Of a stretch of 64,000 nt of DNA, positions 55,742-64,000 are shown one piece after another. The DNA lies in contig JAZKGO010000155.1 in NCBI GenBank assembly GCA_040385875.1, positions 1-64,000 of the forward strand, given 5' to 3'. Position numbers and translations under genes: made by a program. Origin of the DNA: JANMZR01 sp040385875. GTDB lineage: Bacteria; Bacteroidota; Bacteroidia; Cytophagales; Spirosomataceae. Positions within the stretch are counted from its first letter, which is position 1, and every line of letters starts with the position of its first letter. The notes under the pieces were generated by a model. That model was not told where the DNA came from and searched no databases. It was given only the letters and a program-made list of their open reading frames with translations.

Positions 55742-56123
55742 GATAGTTTTATTGCGAGTTAGTTTGTCAATTAGAGAATGGAGTAACTCTATTTAATATA
55801 AAGATGCTAATATTTTGGCACTAATTAAAAATTTGTGGATTAAATTTATTGAGTAAACCTATCTGCTATCTAAAAATTCACTTTTCAATTATTTCTTCTT
55901 ACAAAAGAAATAAACCACAAAACTTATTCTTGCCCAAAATCTTATCTAGTTCAAGTCTGCGACTTGGACTCTCTTTGCTTTCAGTTTGCAACTGATTTAT
56001 TTGCTTTAATTAAATTTTCCTATTTCTTGATTGCAGTTACAAACTGCTATGGTTTTAGGTACAAGTTGCAAACTTGCACAAGTGGTTGTAAACCTATCGG
56101 CTATCTAAAAATTCACTTTTCAA
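55742..56123. repeat. Intergenic region with duplicated permease 3' end and palindromes
   Basis: 382 bp without a gene. It holds a 71-bp imperfect direct repeat: 55853-55923 copies 56088-56158 (3 mismatches), and the second copy is the end of the permease gene plus its downstream flank. Between them lie short palindromes such as CAAGTCTGCGACTTG and CAAGTTGCAAACTTG. Confidence 0.8.
55853..55923. repeat. Direct repeat, copy 1 (71 bp)
   Basis: 68 of 71 bases match 56088-56158. The copy includes a relic of the permease C-terminal codons (reverse-strand TTC TTT TGT in place of TTC TTT TGG), but no gene continues from it. Confidence 0.85.
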
Positions 56124-56158
56124 TTATTTCTTCTTCCAAAAGAAATAAACTACAAAAC
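56088..56158. repeat. Direct repeat, copy 2 (71 bp), permease 3' end
   Basis: Includes the last codons and stop of the permease (56124 onward) and 36 bp of downstream flank. It is the probable source of copy 1. Confidence 0.85.
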
Positions 56159-57596
56159 CCAATGCTACTATTACTAATCCGGCCAAGCTTGTTGAGGTTT
56201 TGTTGATGAGTAAGTTGATACACATGGCAAAGGCGAAAATCAAATATAGTCCTGGAATTATAGGAAAGCCGAATGCTTTATAGGGTCGTTCAGCATTCGG
56301 TTGCTTTTTGCGAAGTATGAATACACCTAATATCGTTAAGAAATAAAATATTAAAATTGTGAATACTGTATAATCCAAAAGTTTTCCATAAGTACCTGAT
56401 AAACAGAGCAATGAAGCCCAAATAGATTGCATAATTATTGAAATACCTGGCACACCATTTTTGTTAAGCTCCCCTGCCCTTTTGAAAAACAAATTTTCCT
56501 TTGCCATTGCATAATAAACTCTTGAACCTGAAAGAATCAAGCCATTATTACAGCCAAAAGTGGATATCATAATGAAAATCGCCATGATAATAGTGCCAAC
56601 ATTGCCAAAAATCATCTCGGCGGCTGCTGTACCTACCCTATCATTTGAAGCGAACATAATTCCACGAGTAGTTACGTCTGCTCCGTTGGGTAGACCCTGA
56701 ACGGGTAGTAACATTTGATAAGCCACATTGGCAAGCACATATAATGAACTGCATAACAAAGTACCATAAAGCAAACTCATTGGAATGTCTTTTTTAGGGT
56801 TTTTTATTTCGGCAGCGGTATAGGTAATATTGTTCCATGCTGAACTTGAAAACAATGGCCCAACCATCGCCAAACCAAATGCTGAAAGTAGGCCAATACC
56901 AGTAATTGAATTTACAAGTAATTCACCATCAATATTTTCGGTGGTGTAGGAGTTCCAAGCTGTAGCCCAGTTGCCAGTTAAAGTTTGCCAATTCCAAGCC
57001 ACTGCGAAGCCGATTACAATTAAGCCAAAAAGGGCAATGGCTTTTATGATTGACAAAAACGTTTGCACAAATTTAGCCTCTTTTACTCCTCGTAAATTAA
57101 TGATGCTGAGTACGATAATGCTTGCTACAGCCAAAAGTTGTGTGGCAGATATTTGTAAAAAACCTAAATCAAATAAAATGTTCTCCTCACTAAAAAAAGG
57201 AATTAATACGCCAGTATAGCGGGCAAAACCAACTGCAACGGCTGCAATAGTGCCAGTTTGAATTACCAAAAAAGTACACCAACCAAATAGAAATGCGATT
57301 AAATCGTTGTAAGATTCTTTTAAATAAACAAACTGCCCACCCACTTTTGGCATCATTCCAGCCAATTCGCCATAGCTTAACGCCCCAATTAAGGTTACGA
57401 TACCTGTAACTACCCAAACCAACAATACCCAACCAGCCCCTCCCAAATAACGGGCAACGTCGGCTGAAACGATGAATATTCCTGAGCCTATCATGGAGCC
57501 AACCACAATCATGGTGGAATCGAGAAGGCTTAATTCTCTGGAAAACTGGTGTTTTGATGGTTCGCTATTGCTAATAGGTTGGTTTTCGTTGGGCAT
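56124..57596 (-). CDS. APC-family amino acid permease
   Basis: 490 residues, about 12 transmembrane helices. LLDSTMIVVGSMIGSGIFIV is the helix-1 substrate-binding GSG(I) motif, GALSYGELAGMMPKVGGQFV the consensus between helices 2 and 3, and SSAWNNITYTAAEIKNPKKD that between helices 6 and 7; these match LAT/BasC-like exchangers of neutral amino acids. The C-terminus VVYFFWKKK is followed by a duplicated copy of its own 3' end. A palindromic REP-like element lies upstream. Confidence 0.9.
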   Translation of the reverse strand: MPNENQPISNSEPSKHQFSRELSLLDSTMIVVGSMIGSGIFIVSADVARYLGGAGWVLLVWVVTGIVTLIGALSYGELAGMMPKVGGQFVYLKESYNDLIAFLFGWCTFLVIQTGTIAAVAVGFARYTGVLIPFFSEENILFDLGFLQISATQLLAVASIIVLSIINLRGVKEAKFVQTFLSIIKAIALFGLIVIGFAVAWNWQTLTGNWATAWNSYTTENIDGELLVNSITGIGLLSAFGLAMVGPLFSSSAWNNITYTAAEIKNPKKDIPMSLLYGTLLCSSLYVLANVAYQMLLPVQGLPNGADVTTRGIMFASNDRVGTAAAEMIFGNVGTIIMAIFIMISTFGCNNGLILSGSRVYYAMAKENLFFKRAGELNKNGVPGISIIMQSIWASLLCLSGTYGKLLDYTVFTILIFYFLTILGVFILRKKQPNAERPYKAFGFPIIPGLYLIFAFAMCINLLINKTSTSLAGLVIVALGFVVYFFWKKK

Positions 57597-57634
57597 TTTT
57601 ATGGTGTTTAGGGTTTTGTTTTTTGTTCATTAAA

Positions 57635-57658
57635 AGCCGTGGGCTAAAGCCCACGGCT
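57635..57658. repeat. REP-like perfect palindrome
   Basis: AGCCGTGGGCT-AA-AGCCCACGGCT, perfect 11-bp arms with a 2-nt loop, GC-rich against an AT-rich background. Another GCCC-GAA-GGGC hairpin follows at about 57690. The wording is typical of dispersed palindromic repeats upstream or downstream of Bacteroidota genes. Confidence 0.75.
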
Positions 57659-57848
57659 ACAAAATTGGTCGTCGCTCAGCACCACTGCGCCCGAAGGGCG
57701 AGTACGCTTTGGGCAATAAATTTTAATCGGCACATAAATATTGGGTCGCTTTTTACTTATTCAGAATAAAAGGTAACCGAATATATTTTCTAGCCAAAAA
57801 AGCAAGAATTTTTCAGACAAGAACTCCCCCACCGGAGGCTAGGGGGCT

Positions 57849-59001
57849 TTACTTCCCAATATTCTGGNNNNNNNNNNNNNNNNNNNNNNNNNNNNNNNNN
57901 NNNNNNNNNNNNNNNNNNNNNNNNNNNNNNNNNNNNNNNNNNNNNNNNNNNNNNNNNNNNNNNNNNNGCCAAAAATGGCAAGTTACGTGTCCGCCAGCCT
58001 AGCCCTCCATAACTGATAACTGTTTGAATTCCAGCTTTATGTAAAATATTTGGTAAATTATAATTGGTATAAACTGGATCATCTGCACGAGTTGGCACCA
58101 AATGCACACCATTAAAAACTACTGGAATATTGTTTTCCTTCAAAAAATCAGCACATTCAGCTGCTTCAGAGCCCCCAAAAATAGCTATTTTTTTCACTTG
58201 GTGTGCTTTTGCAAATTGCACCGCTTCAATGATTTCTTTGGCAATTTCACTTCGAATATTCAAAACTTTTGATCCATCAAATAAGCCTACCATCGCTTCT
58301 AATTTCAAATTTCTTGGACTTTTGTTGAATGAATAGGCCAAAGATTCCTTCAATAATTTAGATAATTCTTGAACCGATTCTTTCCTTTTTTCATTTTTAG
58401 CACGAACAATCGACATCGTCTCTTGGCTAAAAGTATTGCTAAACATTGCCGGCCAATTTAACCAAACCCCATCGTCAACTTTCAGAGCGGCATCTTGCCA
58501 ATTCCATCCATCCAAATTAAAAACAGTTGATTGGCCTGAGATTAGTCCACCAGTTGGAGCCGCCTGCGAAATCAAAATTCCATTACCCCGAACGGTAGGA
58601 ATTACATCAGAATCAGTATTATAAGCCACCAAAGTGCGCACATTTGGGTTGATTGAGCCTGTTTCTTGGTAATCGTTTACCGCCGCAATCGACTCAATAT
58701 CAGAGAGTCCCAAGTGATTATCCATTGAAATTAGTCCTGGATAAACGTGTTTACCTTCTAAATTAATTATGGTAGAATTATTAGGCGAATTTTTAGTAAC
58801 TGGCCCCACATAAGTAATCAAACCGTTGGAAAAAACAATTTCTCCATTGGTCACTACTGTGCCGTTTCCCACGTGAATTGTACAATTTTGCATCATCACA
58901 GTTTTGGTTTGTGCTTTTGCAGGAACTGGATTTTGCGCCAATAATTGTGAAATATTTATAACAAAACCAGCTATTAAAGTTATTTTAAATATATTTTTCA
59001 T
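57849..59001 (-). CDS. Amidohydrolase-family secreted protein (3' end lost in gap)
   Basis: The certain part is 57968-59001 (344 residues). A signal peptide (LIAGFVINISQLLAQ) is followed by an amidohydrolase-like composite domain: MMQNCTIHVGNGTVVTNGEI and GKHVYPGLISMDNHLGLSDI, where the usual metal HxH is not intact. About 80-100 residues are probably missing in the N block. After the block, one frame reads QNIGK-stop (57849) and another a long tail containing KPPSLRWG, typical of intergenic DNA, so the stop at 57849 is preferred. It lies 29 bp downstream of the larger amidohydrolase gene, in one operon. Probably an extracytoplasmic, possibly non-catalytic partner. Confidence 0.65.
57868..57967. 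other. Assembly gap (real missing sequence)
   Basis: 100 Ns with no overlap between the flanks. It hides the C-terminal part of the amidohydrolase gene; true length unknown. Confidence 0.9.
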
Positions 59002-59030
59002 TTTCCTTTTATTAAAATTTGTAAAACAGA

Positions 59031-62000
59031 TTATTTATCAAAGCTATAATCAAACCCATCCATTGTTTCTTCACAATCATGGTTTTGAGCTTTGGCTGCA
59101 GCTGGTTTTCTAGTTGGTTCGCCAGCAGCTTTGCTTTGCAACATTTTCTGAATTAATCTATTTCTTTCTTTCAAATTATCAGCTTGCTTTTGTTGCTCTT
59201 TATCCAAATCAAAATAAATAGCCCCTTCAATAATCGTTTTTTCAGGTCGTGCATAAACCGATAAAGGATTGTTGTTCCAAAGCACCAAATCGGCATCTTT
59301 TCCAACTTTTACACTACCTATCTTATTATCCAAATGCAATAATTTCGCAGGATTCAGCGTCACAGTTTTCCATGCTTCTTCTTCAGTTAAGCCCCCGTAC
59401 AACATTGTTTTTGCTGCCTCTTGATTCAATCTTCTGGCCATTTCACCATCATCAGAATTGATCGAAACGGTCACACCAGCTTTCTGCATCAAAGCCGCAT
59501 TGTACGGAATAGCATCCCGAACCTCCATTTTGTATGCCCACCAGTCAGAAAAAGTGGAGCCACCCACACCATGTTTTGCCATCAAATCAGCCACTTTATA
59601 GCCTTCCAAAATATGAGTGAACGTGTTGATTTTGAAATTAAACGACTCCGCAACTTTCATCATCATGTTTATTTCAGATTGCACATAACTATGGCATGTG
59701 ATGAATCGTTTTTTGTTAATAATTTCCGCCAAAGCTTCCAACTCCAAATCTTTCCTTGGCATTAATTCCACATTTTTCGGACTACTAGAATTGTACTTTT
59801 TCCAAGCTTCGTCATAGTCTTTTGCTTTGTTAAAGGCATCAGTCATCACTTGCTCCACTCCCATTCTTGAAATTGGATATCGAGGATTATCCCCGCCTCC
59901 ACGACCACCTTGAGCACCTTTTCTAGTTACATTTTCACCCAAGGCAAACTTGATAAAAGCATCAGCACCCTTTATTTTCAAGTTTTCGCCCGACTCACCC
60001 CATTTGAATTTGATTAATGTAGATTGGCCCCCAATACTGTTCGCCGAACCATGCAACAATTGAGCAGAAGTAACTCCACCAGCCAATTGACGATATAGGT
60101 CAATATCCTCAGAATCAATCACATCCGAAGTTCTCACTTCCGAAGTTACCGATTGACCACCTTCATTTATGGTTGTTAAAGCAATATGCGTATGCTCGTC
60201 AATAATACCATTTGTGAGGTATTTCCCAGTTCCATCCAATACTTTTGCATCTCTATTGGATAGGTTTTTTCCTATTTTTTGAATTTTACCATTTTCAACT
60301 AAAAGATCTGAGTTTTGTAAAACTCCGTCTTTTTCGTTGGTCCAAATGGTTGCATTTTTAATTAACAAAGTTTCCGATTTTGGTTTTTCTTCATTACCAA
60401 AGGCTACAAACGGATAGATGATTTTTCCAATAACTGGCTTTACAACTTTATTGGTATCAAGCTTAGGGGTTGGTTCTTTATATGGCTCTGATATGGTGGC
60501 CAAAAACTTTTTCTTGGAGCCGTCAATGCCTTCCCCTACCCCCTTAATTTCTTTTCCGTCCAAATAGCCAGATATTCGAACCTCCTGATTTTTGACACCT
60601 TTTGGCGTATAGCGAATGGCAATAAAATTTTCAGAACGTGTAACTTTTGGAGTAATTTTAATGGTATCCGAAACCACAATTGAATATTCAGCTTGTGTTG
60701 GTTTCCCCGCAATATTCAGTTTCATGGTTTCATCTCCAAATTGAACTTTATAATTACCACGAATATCTACTACGTTCATTTCGGTAAGAACATGGCGTTT
60801 GCCTTTCACCCAGTTTTCAAAAACTACGTTTTCCTTTCCAAAAATATTGCCTTCTGAAATCAGGAAATTAGCCAATAAACCAGCTTTTAAACTACCCACT
60901 AAATCACTGATATTGAATAACTTAGCAGGAGTGGTGGTCAATGCTTTTAAAGCTTCTTGTTCGCTTAAGCCATATTCTATTGCTTTTTTCAAATTGGTAA
61001 TAAAATCGGCTTTATTTTTATTTTGAGAGGCGGTTATGCTAAATTCCACACCTGCACCCGCCAAAATACTTGCATTGGCTGGAGCCATTTCCCAATGTTT
61101 CAAAGCTGTCAAACTCACTGCACGGGCATCCAATGGGTCTTCGACATCAACCGTAATTGGGAAATTCATCGGAACAATTAGTGATGCACCAGTTGCTTTA
61201 ATTTCGTTAACTCTCTGATATTCATCCCCTCCACTGATAATTATATATTGTTTTTGAAACTCATCCCCAATTTTATCTGCACGCATCACACCCAATTTAT
61301 CACCTGTTTCAAAAACTTGTGGAATGGATTGATTTTGGTTAAATGCTGCTAATGAAATGTTGAATTCGGTATTATTTTTTACATTTTTATACCATTCAGC
61401 ATCGTAATAAGTTTGGCGAAGCAAAGCCACCGAACCCATCATTGAATTTGGGTAAGATTGAGTAGAACTGCCTTTTGAAAAAGAAAAATGATTTGAAACC
61501 TTAGTTTTCACCAAAGCATTTTGTTCTTTTTCATCAATTAAAGAAGCCAAAATAGAGGTACCACGTGCGATGCCATCATGCGGATGCGTAACTACTGAGC
61601 CAAAGCCAATTTTTCGCATTTCTTCCGCAGTTTTAGCATTTACACTGAACATTGCTGCGGCATCATTTTCAGGCTGAATGGCTTGATTCCATGCATAAGC
61701 ACCTTTTTTCTTCGATTCATTTTCGAAAGCAAAGAAACCGCCTCCACCTCGTTTTACTTCAGGCATGCCATAATCCGATTCCGATTCAATGAATGATGGA
61801 TAAATAGTCTTGCCTTTACAATTAACCACAATGGCGTCTTTGGGAATGGAAACCGATGCGCCAACTTGACTAATATAGCCGCCTTTTATGAGCAAGGTAG
61901 CGTTTTGCAGAACAGTCGAATGGTCGACATAAATGGTTGCATTTGTAAATGCGTAGAGATTTTGCCGATTGTCAGCAACATCGTTTTTTGGAAAAGTAAC

Positions 62001-62069
62001 CGTTTGAGCCTTTGAAAAAGAACAAAATAAGGTTACCAAAATTAAAATTTTGTGAAAATGTTTGGTCAT
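59031..62069 (-). CDS. Double amidohydrolase-domain protein
   Basis: About 1012 residues from ATG 62069 (MTKHFHKILILVTLFCSFSKAQ), which gives a clean signal peptide. Two amidohydrolase-like halves: the first (about 20-500) has YPSFIESESDYGMP in place of the HxH metal motif and looks inactive; the second (from about 570) has IIDEHTHIALTT, ITCHSYVQSEI, FTHILEGYKVADLM and SINSDDGEMARR, supplying the expected metal ligands. Related double-domain proteins are widespread in Bacteroidota; the substrate is unknown. Followed by a second amidohydrolase-like gene in the same operon. The C-terminal tail GEPTRKPAAAKAQNHDCEE is low-complexity. Confidence 0.88.
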   Translation of the reverse strand: MTKHFHKILILVTLFCSFSKAQTVTFPKNDVADNRQNLYAFTNATIYVDHSTVLQNATLLIKGGYISQVGASVSIPKDAIVVNCKGKTIYPSFIESESDYGMPEVKRGGGGFFAFENESKKKGAYAWNQAIQPENDAAAMFSVNAKTAEEMRKIGFGSVVTHPHDGIARGTSILASLIDEKEQNALVKTKVSNHFSFSKGSSTQSYPNSMMGSVALLRQTYYDAEWYKNVKNNTEFNISLAAFNQNQSIPQVFETGDKLGVMRADKIGDEFQKQYIIISGGDEYQRVNEIKATGASLIVPMNFPITVDVEDPLDARAVSLTALKHWEMAPANASILAGAGVEFSITASQNKNKADFITNLKKAIEYGLSEQEALKALTTTPAKLFNISDLVGSLKAGLLANFLISEGNIFGKENVVFENWVKGKRHVLTEMNVVDIRGNYKVQFGDETMKLNIAGKPTQAEYSIVVSDTIKITPKVTRSENFIAIRYTPKGVKNQEVRISGYLDGKEIKGVGEGIDGSKKKFLATISEPYKEPTPKLDTNKVVKPVIGKIIYPFVAFGNEEKPKSETLLIKNATIWTNEKDGVLQNSDLLVENGKIQKIGKNLSNRDAKVLDGTGKYLTNGIIDEHTHIALTTINEGGQSVTSEVRTSDVIDSEDIDLYRQLAGGVTSAQLLHGSANSIGGQSTLIKFKWGESGENLKIKGADAFIKFALGENVTRKGAQGGRGGGDNPRYPISRMGVEQVMTDAFNKAKDYDEAWKKYNSSSPKNVELMPRKDLELEALAEIINKKRFITCHSYVQSEINMMMKVAESFNFKINTFTHILEGYKVADLMAKHGVGGSTFSDWWAYKMEVRDAIPYNAALMQKAGVTVSINSDDGEMARRLNQEAAKTMLYGGLTEEEAWKTVTLNPAKLLHLDNKIGSVKVGKDADLVLWNNNPLSVYARPEKTIIEGAIYFDLDKEQQKQADNLKERNRLIQKMLQSKAAGEPTRKPAAAKAQNHDCEETMDGFDYSFDK

Positions 62070-62143
62070 AAACAATGTTTGAAATTTGGATTTCGTTTGA
62101 TTGATAAAAACATAAAATAATAACAATTTAACCTTAGAAGCAA

Positions 62144-62785
62144 ATTAGAAATCACCTAATTATCATATTCATTTTAATTTGGGGAATTATTCCAAATCCT
62201 TGTGACTCCTATTCCATTCAGAGGTATGACAATGAGATCGACCCTCAAAACCCTAATTATCAACTACTTAATGCAGGTTTATTAAGGGCGGCTAATGAAG
62301 TAAGAATGGCTTATAATTTGCCTGAATTACAATACAATTCTCTTTTACAAAATGTGGCTGAAAGCCATGCAAAAGCCATGATAGAGCAAAATTTTTACGC
62401 CCATAAAAACCCAAACAACCAACTTTTTAGTACTGTAATGGATAGAGTCAACTACTTTAGCAATTCCAACCATGGCTTCAAGTATATTGGTGAAAATATT
62501 GCCTCTTATGACATACTAGCCGTAGAATCATTTTTTTGTGTAAAAAAACTCAACAACAACCGTTATTTTTATTACAATTGCCAATCAAAAACCAGAATAC
62601 CGATTTATACTTATAAGCAACTGGCGGTATCAGTAGTGAATGGCTGGCTCAATTCACCCAGCCACCGGGAAAACCTTTTAGATCCCAATTATAAATATTT
62701 GGGCACGGCCGCACGATTATCTAAAAACCCCTATTTATCATCTAAAGCGCCATTTGCAAGAATTGTTCAAAATTTTGGAGGATAA
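62144..62785 (+). CDS. CAP/SCP-family secreted protein with no ordinary start codon
   Basis: CAP-domain protein (SCP/TAPS fold): LLRAANEVRMAYNLPELQYN, VAESHAKAMIEQNFYAHKNP, YIGENIASY and VNGWLNSPSHRENLLDPNYK with the conserved His and Glu residues. The first ATG (62306) lies inside the first CAP helix, but the frame is open upstream to 62138 and encodes a convincing signal peptide (RNHLIIIFILIWGIIP). No ATG, GTG or TTG exists there; ATT at 62144 would give a normal secreted protein of 213 residues. Either ATT is used or there is a sequence error. Confidence 0.65.
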   Translation: MRNHLIIIFILIWGIIPNPCDSYSIQRYDNEIDPQNPNYQLLNAGLLRAANEVRMAYNLPELQYNSLLQNVAESHAKAMIEQNFYAHKNPNNQLFSTVMDRVNYFSNSNHGFKYIGENIASYDILAVESFFCVKKLNNNRYFYYNCQSKTRIPIYTYKQLAVSVVNGWLNSPSHRENLLDPNYKYLGTAARLSKNPYLSSKAPFARIVQNFGG

Positions 62786-62905
62786 TATATTTCTTTAATT
62801 TAAACTACCGTTTTATTAATAAAAATTATTAGAATTTTAAAATAAATTTTATAAATTCGACAAGTTATTTATCACATATCAAAATCCAAATTAAATAATA
62901 AACTT

Positions 62906-63238
62906 ATGAGCAAATTTGATGAAGTATTAGCGAGCTATGCCGATGATGCAAAAAAGCACGGCATTTCAGATTCATTATTAAAAGGGGTAGCGAAAGGTCT
63001 TGGACCGTCTATTTACAATGCAGATTCTTCTAAAGTATCTGGTTCTGATCAAGCTGAATTGGATCGTGTAAAAGCGAATTTTTTATCTAAGAAATTAGGT
63101 ATCACAGATGATGCAGCCATGACAAAAGCTATTGCAGAGGTAGTTGAAGAAATGGGGTCTTCTAATAGAAATAAGCAAAGAGTTATTTTTTATGCCATTT
63201 TGGCTAAAAAGTTTGGTAAAGAATCAATGTTTGCATAA
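62906..63238 (+). CDS. DUF2853-family protein
   Basis: 110 residues, no signal. KFDEVLASYADDAKKHGISDSL, LLKGVAKGLGPSIYNADSSKVS, and NKQRVIFYAILAKKFGKESMF match DUF2853, a small cytosolic family of Bacteroidota and Alphaproteobacteria with unknown function. Free-standing with its own terminator. Confidence 0.9.
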   Translation: MSKFDEVLASYADDAKKHGISDSLLKGVAKGLGPSIYNADSSKVSGSDQAELDRVKANFLSKKLGITDDAAMTKAIAEVVEEMGSSNRNKQRVIFYAILAKKFGKESMFA

Positions 63239-63259
63239 ATTCACAATTATCCGTTCTCA

Positions 63260-63290
63260 AATAGCTTTGGCTTTCACCAAAGCTATTTTT
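63260..63290 (+). terminator. Intrinsic terminator after the DUF2853 gene
   Basis: Perfect 11-bp arms (AATAGCTTTGG / CCAAAGCTATT) with a CTTTCA loop and a T-tract. Confidence 0.88.
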
Positions 63291-63314
63291 ATGCAAAAAA
63301 AACAAGTCTATTTA

Positions 63315-63346
63315 TTTGGTAGATTAATGTTCATTCTATATATTTA
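63315..63346 (+). promoter_or_regulatory. Putative promoter for the 1-Cys peroxiredoxin
   Basis: TTTG at 63315-63318, 20 bp, then TATATTTA at 63339-63346 (one base off TAnnTTTG), about 30 bp before the start codon. Confidence 0.4.
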
Positions 63347-63376
63347 CCGCTCACAAAAAAACAAAACAACAAAGAA

Positions 63377-64000
63377 ATGTCCATTAGATTAGGTGATATT
63401 GCACCAGATTTTACAGCTAATACCACTCAAGGTATTATTAATTTCCATGAATGGCTGGGGGATTCTTGGGGAATGTTATTTTCGCACCCAGCAGATTTTA
63501 CACCAGTATGCACTACTGAACTAGGTAAAACGGCACTTTTAAAAGGTGAATTTGAAGCCAAAAATGTAAAAGTAATTGCAGTTTCAGTTGATGATTTAGA
63601 TTCTCACAATCGTTGGGTGCCCGATATTGAGGAAGTGAATCAAGTAAAAATGAATTTCCCCATAATTGCCGATGGCGACAGAAATGTGGCAACACTTTAT
63701 GATATGATTCATCCAAATGCTTCAGAAAAAGCAACTGTGCGATCTGTATTTATAATAGGTCCAGACAAAAAAGTGAAGCTTACCTTAACGTATCCAGCTT
63801 CAACTGGCCGTAACTTTCAAGAATTATTGAGGGTAATTGATTCACTGCAATTGACTGCCAAATATTCTGTAGCTACTCCAGCCGATTGGAAAAACGGCGA
63901 AGATGTGATAGTAACACCAGCAGTGCCAAATGAGGCTCTCGCAGAGAAATTCCCAAAAGGAGTGAATTTTGTAAAGCCTTATCTGAGGGTTACTCCACAG
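63377..64000 (+). CDS. 1-Cys peroxiredoxin (Prx6-type), 3' end cut by window
   Basis: 208 residues to the window end without a stop; the family is about 210-220 residues, so only a few are missing. The peroxidatic Cys45 lies in HPADFTPVCTTELGK and no C-terminal resolving cysteine is seen in the available part. SVDDLDSHNRWVPDI, FPIIADGDRNVATLYDM and LTLTYPASTGRNFQELLRVI are diagnostic of the Prx6 group, which reduces hydroperoxides. Starts at ATG 63377 (MSIRLGDIAPDF). Confidence 0.93.
   Translation, partial: MSIRLGDIAPDFTANTTQGIINFHEWLGDSWGMLFSHPADFTPVCTTELGKTALLKGEFEAKNVKVIAVSVDDLDSHNRWVPDIEEVNQVKMNFPIIADGDRNVATLYDMIHPNASEKATVRSVFIIGPDKKVKLTLTYPASTGRNFQELLRVIDSLQLTAKYSVATPADWKNGEDVIVTPAVPNEALAEKFPKGVNFVKPYLRVTPQ

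Noticed and set aside
57660..57730. Possible small gene in the GC-richer stretch
   Set aside because: Composed of palindromic repeats; no start codon or coding pattern.
59421..59765. 114-residue forward open frame inside the double amidohydrolase gene
   Set aside because: Antisense to conserved coding sequence with basic, low-information composition.

Overview
The window is AT-rich DNA from a member of the Bacteroidota, most likely a Cytophagales bacterium. Evidence: promoters of the TTG / TAnnTTTG type, a predicted type IX secretion (T9SS) sorting tail, split transketolase subunits, DUF1800/DUF1501/DUF4382/DUF2853/DUF3810 proteins, a double amidohydrolase, and the miaB - sigma54 activator - lptE ... 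secG ... groES-groEL gene order. It is a draft scaffold: six 100-N blocks are present. Four are false gaps whose flanks carry the same 55-bp sequence (24497/24652, 34052/34207, 42055/42210, 47810/47965); joining the copies restores intact genes. Two (5998-6097 and 57868-57967) hide real missing sequence.

Layout. 1-6 kb: rRNA methylase fragment, BamA/TamA-type porin, DUF4382 lipoprotein, miaB. 5.7-12.6 kb: sigma54 activator (broken by a gap), lptE, an inserted reverse-strand pair (dolichyl-phosphate-mannose-synthase-like glycosyltransferase plus polytopic membrane protein), secG, groES, groEL. 12.7-22 kb: DUF1800/DUF1501 export pair, a GT-C-like membrane protein, lolD, sucC, another polytopic membrane protein, M48 lipoprotein protease. 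22-36 kb: fumarylacetoacetase-family enzyme, M23 peptidase, Bcp peroxiredoxin, split transketolase, an ECF sigma operon, sugar isomerase-like/VOC pair, truncated haemoglobin and acyl-CoA desaturase, deoxyribonucleotidase, DUF3810, MFS transporter, thioredoxin-like protein. 36-47 kb: 5-oxoprolinase-like fusion, metzincin protease, EamA exporter, kelch protein, DUF1304, secreted amidotransferase-like protein. 47-56 kb: the most unusual part, with a coupled pair (uncharacterised cytosolic protein and mono-haem lipoprotein) convergent with a 1683-residue pseudokinase-ATPase-GAF-adenylyl cyclase. 56-64 kb: amino-acid permease, two amidohydrolase genes, CAP protein, DUF2853, 1-Cys peroxiredoxin.

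Most genes are ordinary chromosomal housekeeping, envelope and redox genes. I saw no rRNA, tRNA, insertion sequence, prophage or CRISPR array. The points most worth following are the giant signalling protein with a destroyed kinase catalytic loop but an apparently complete cyclase site, the coupled pair beside it, and an inverted repeat with a -24/-12-like element in front of groES.
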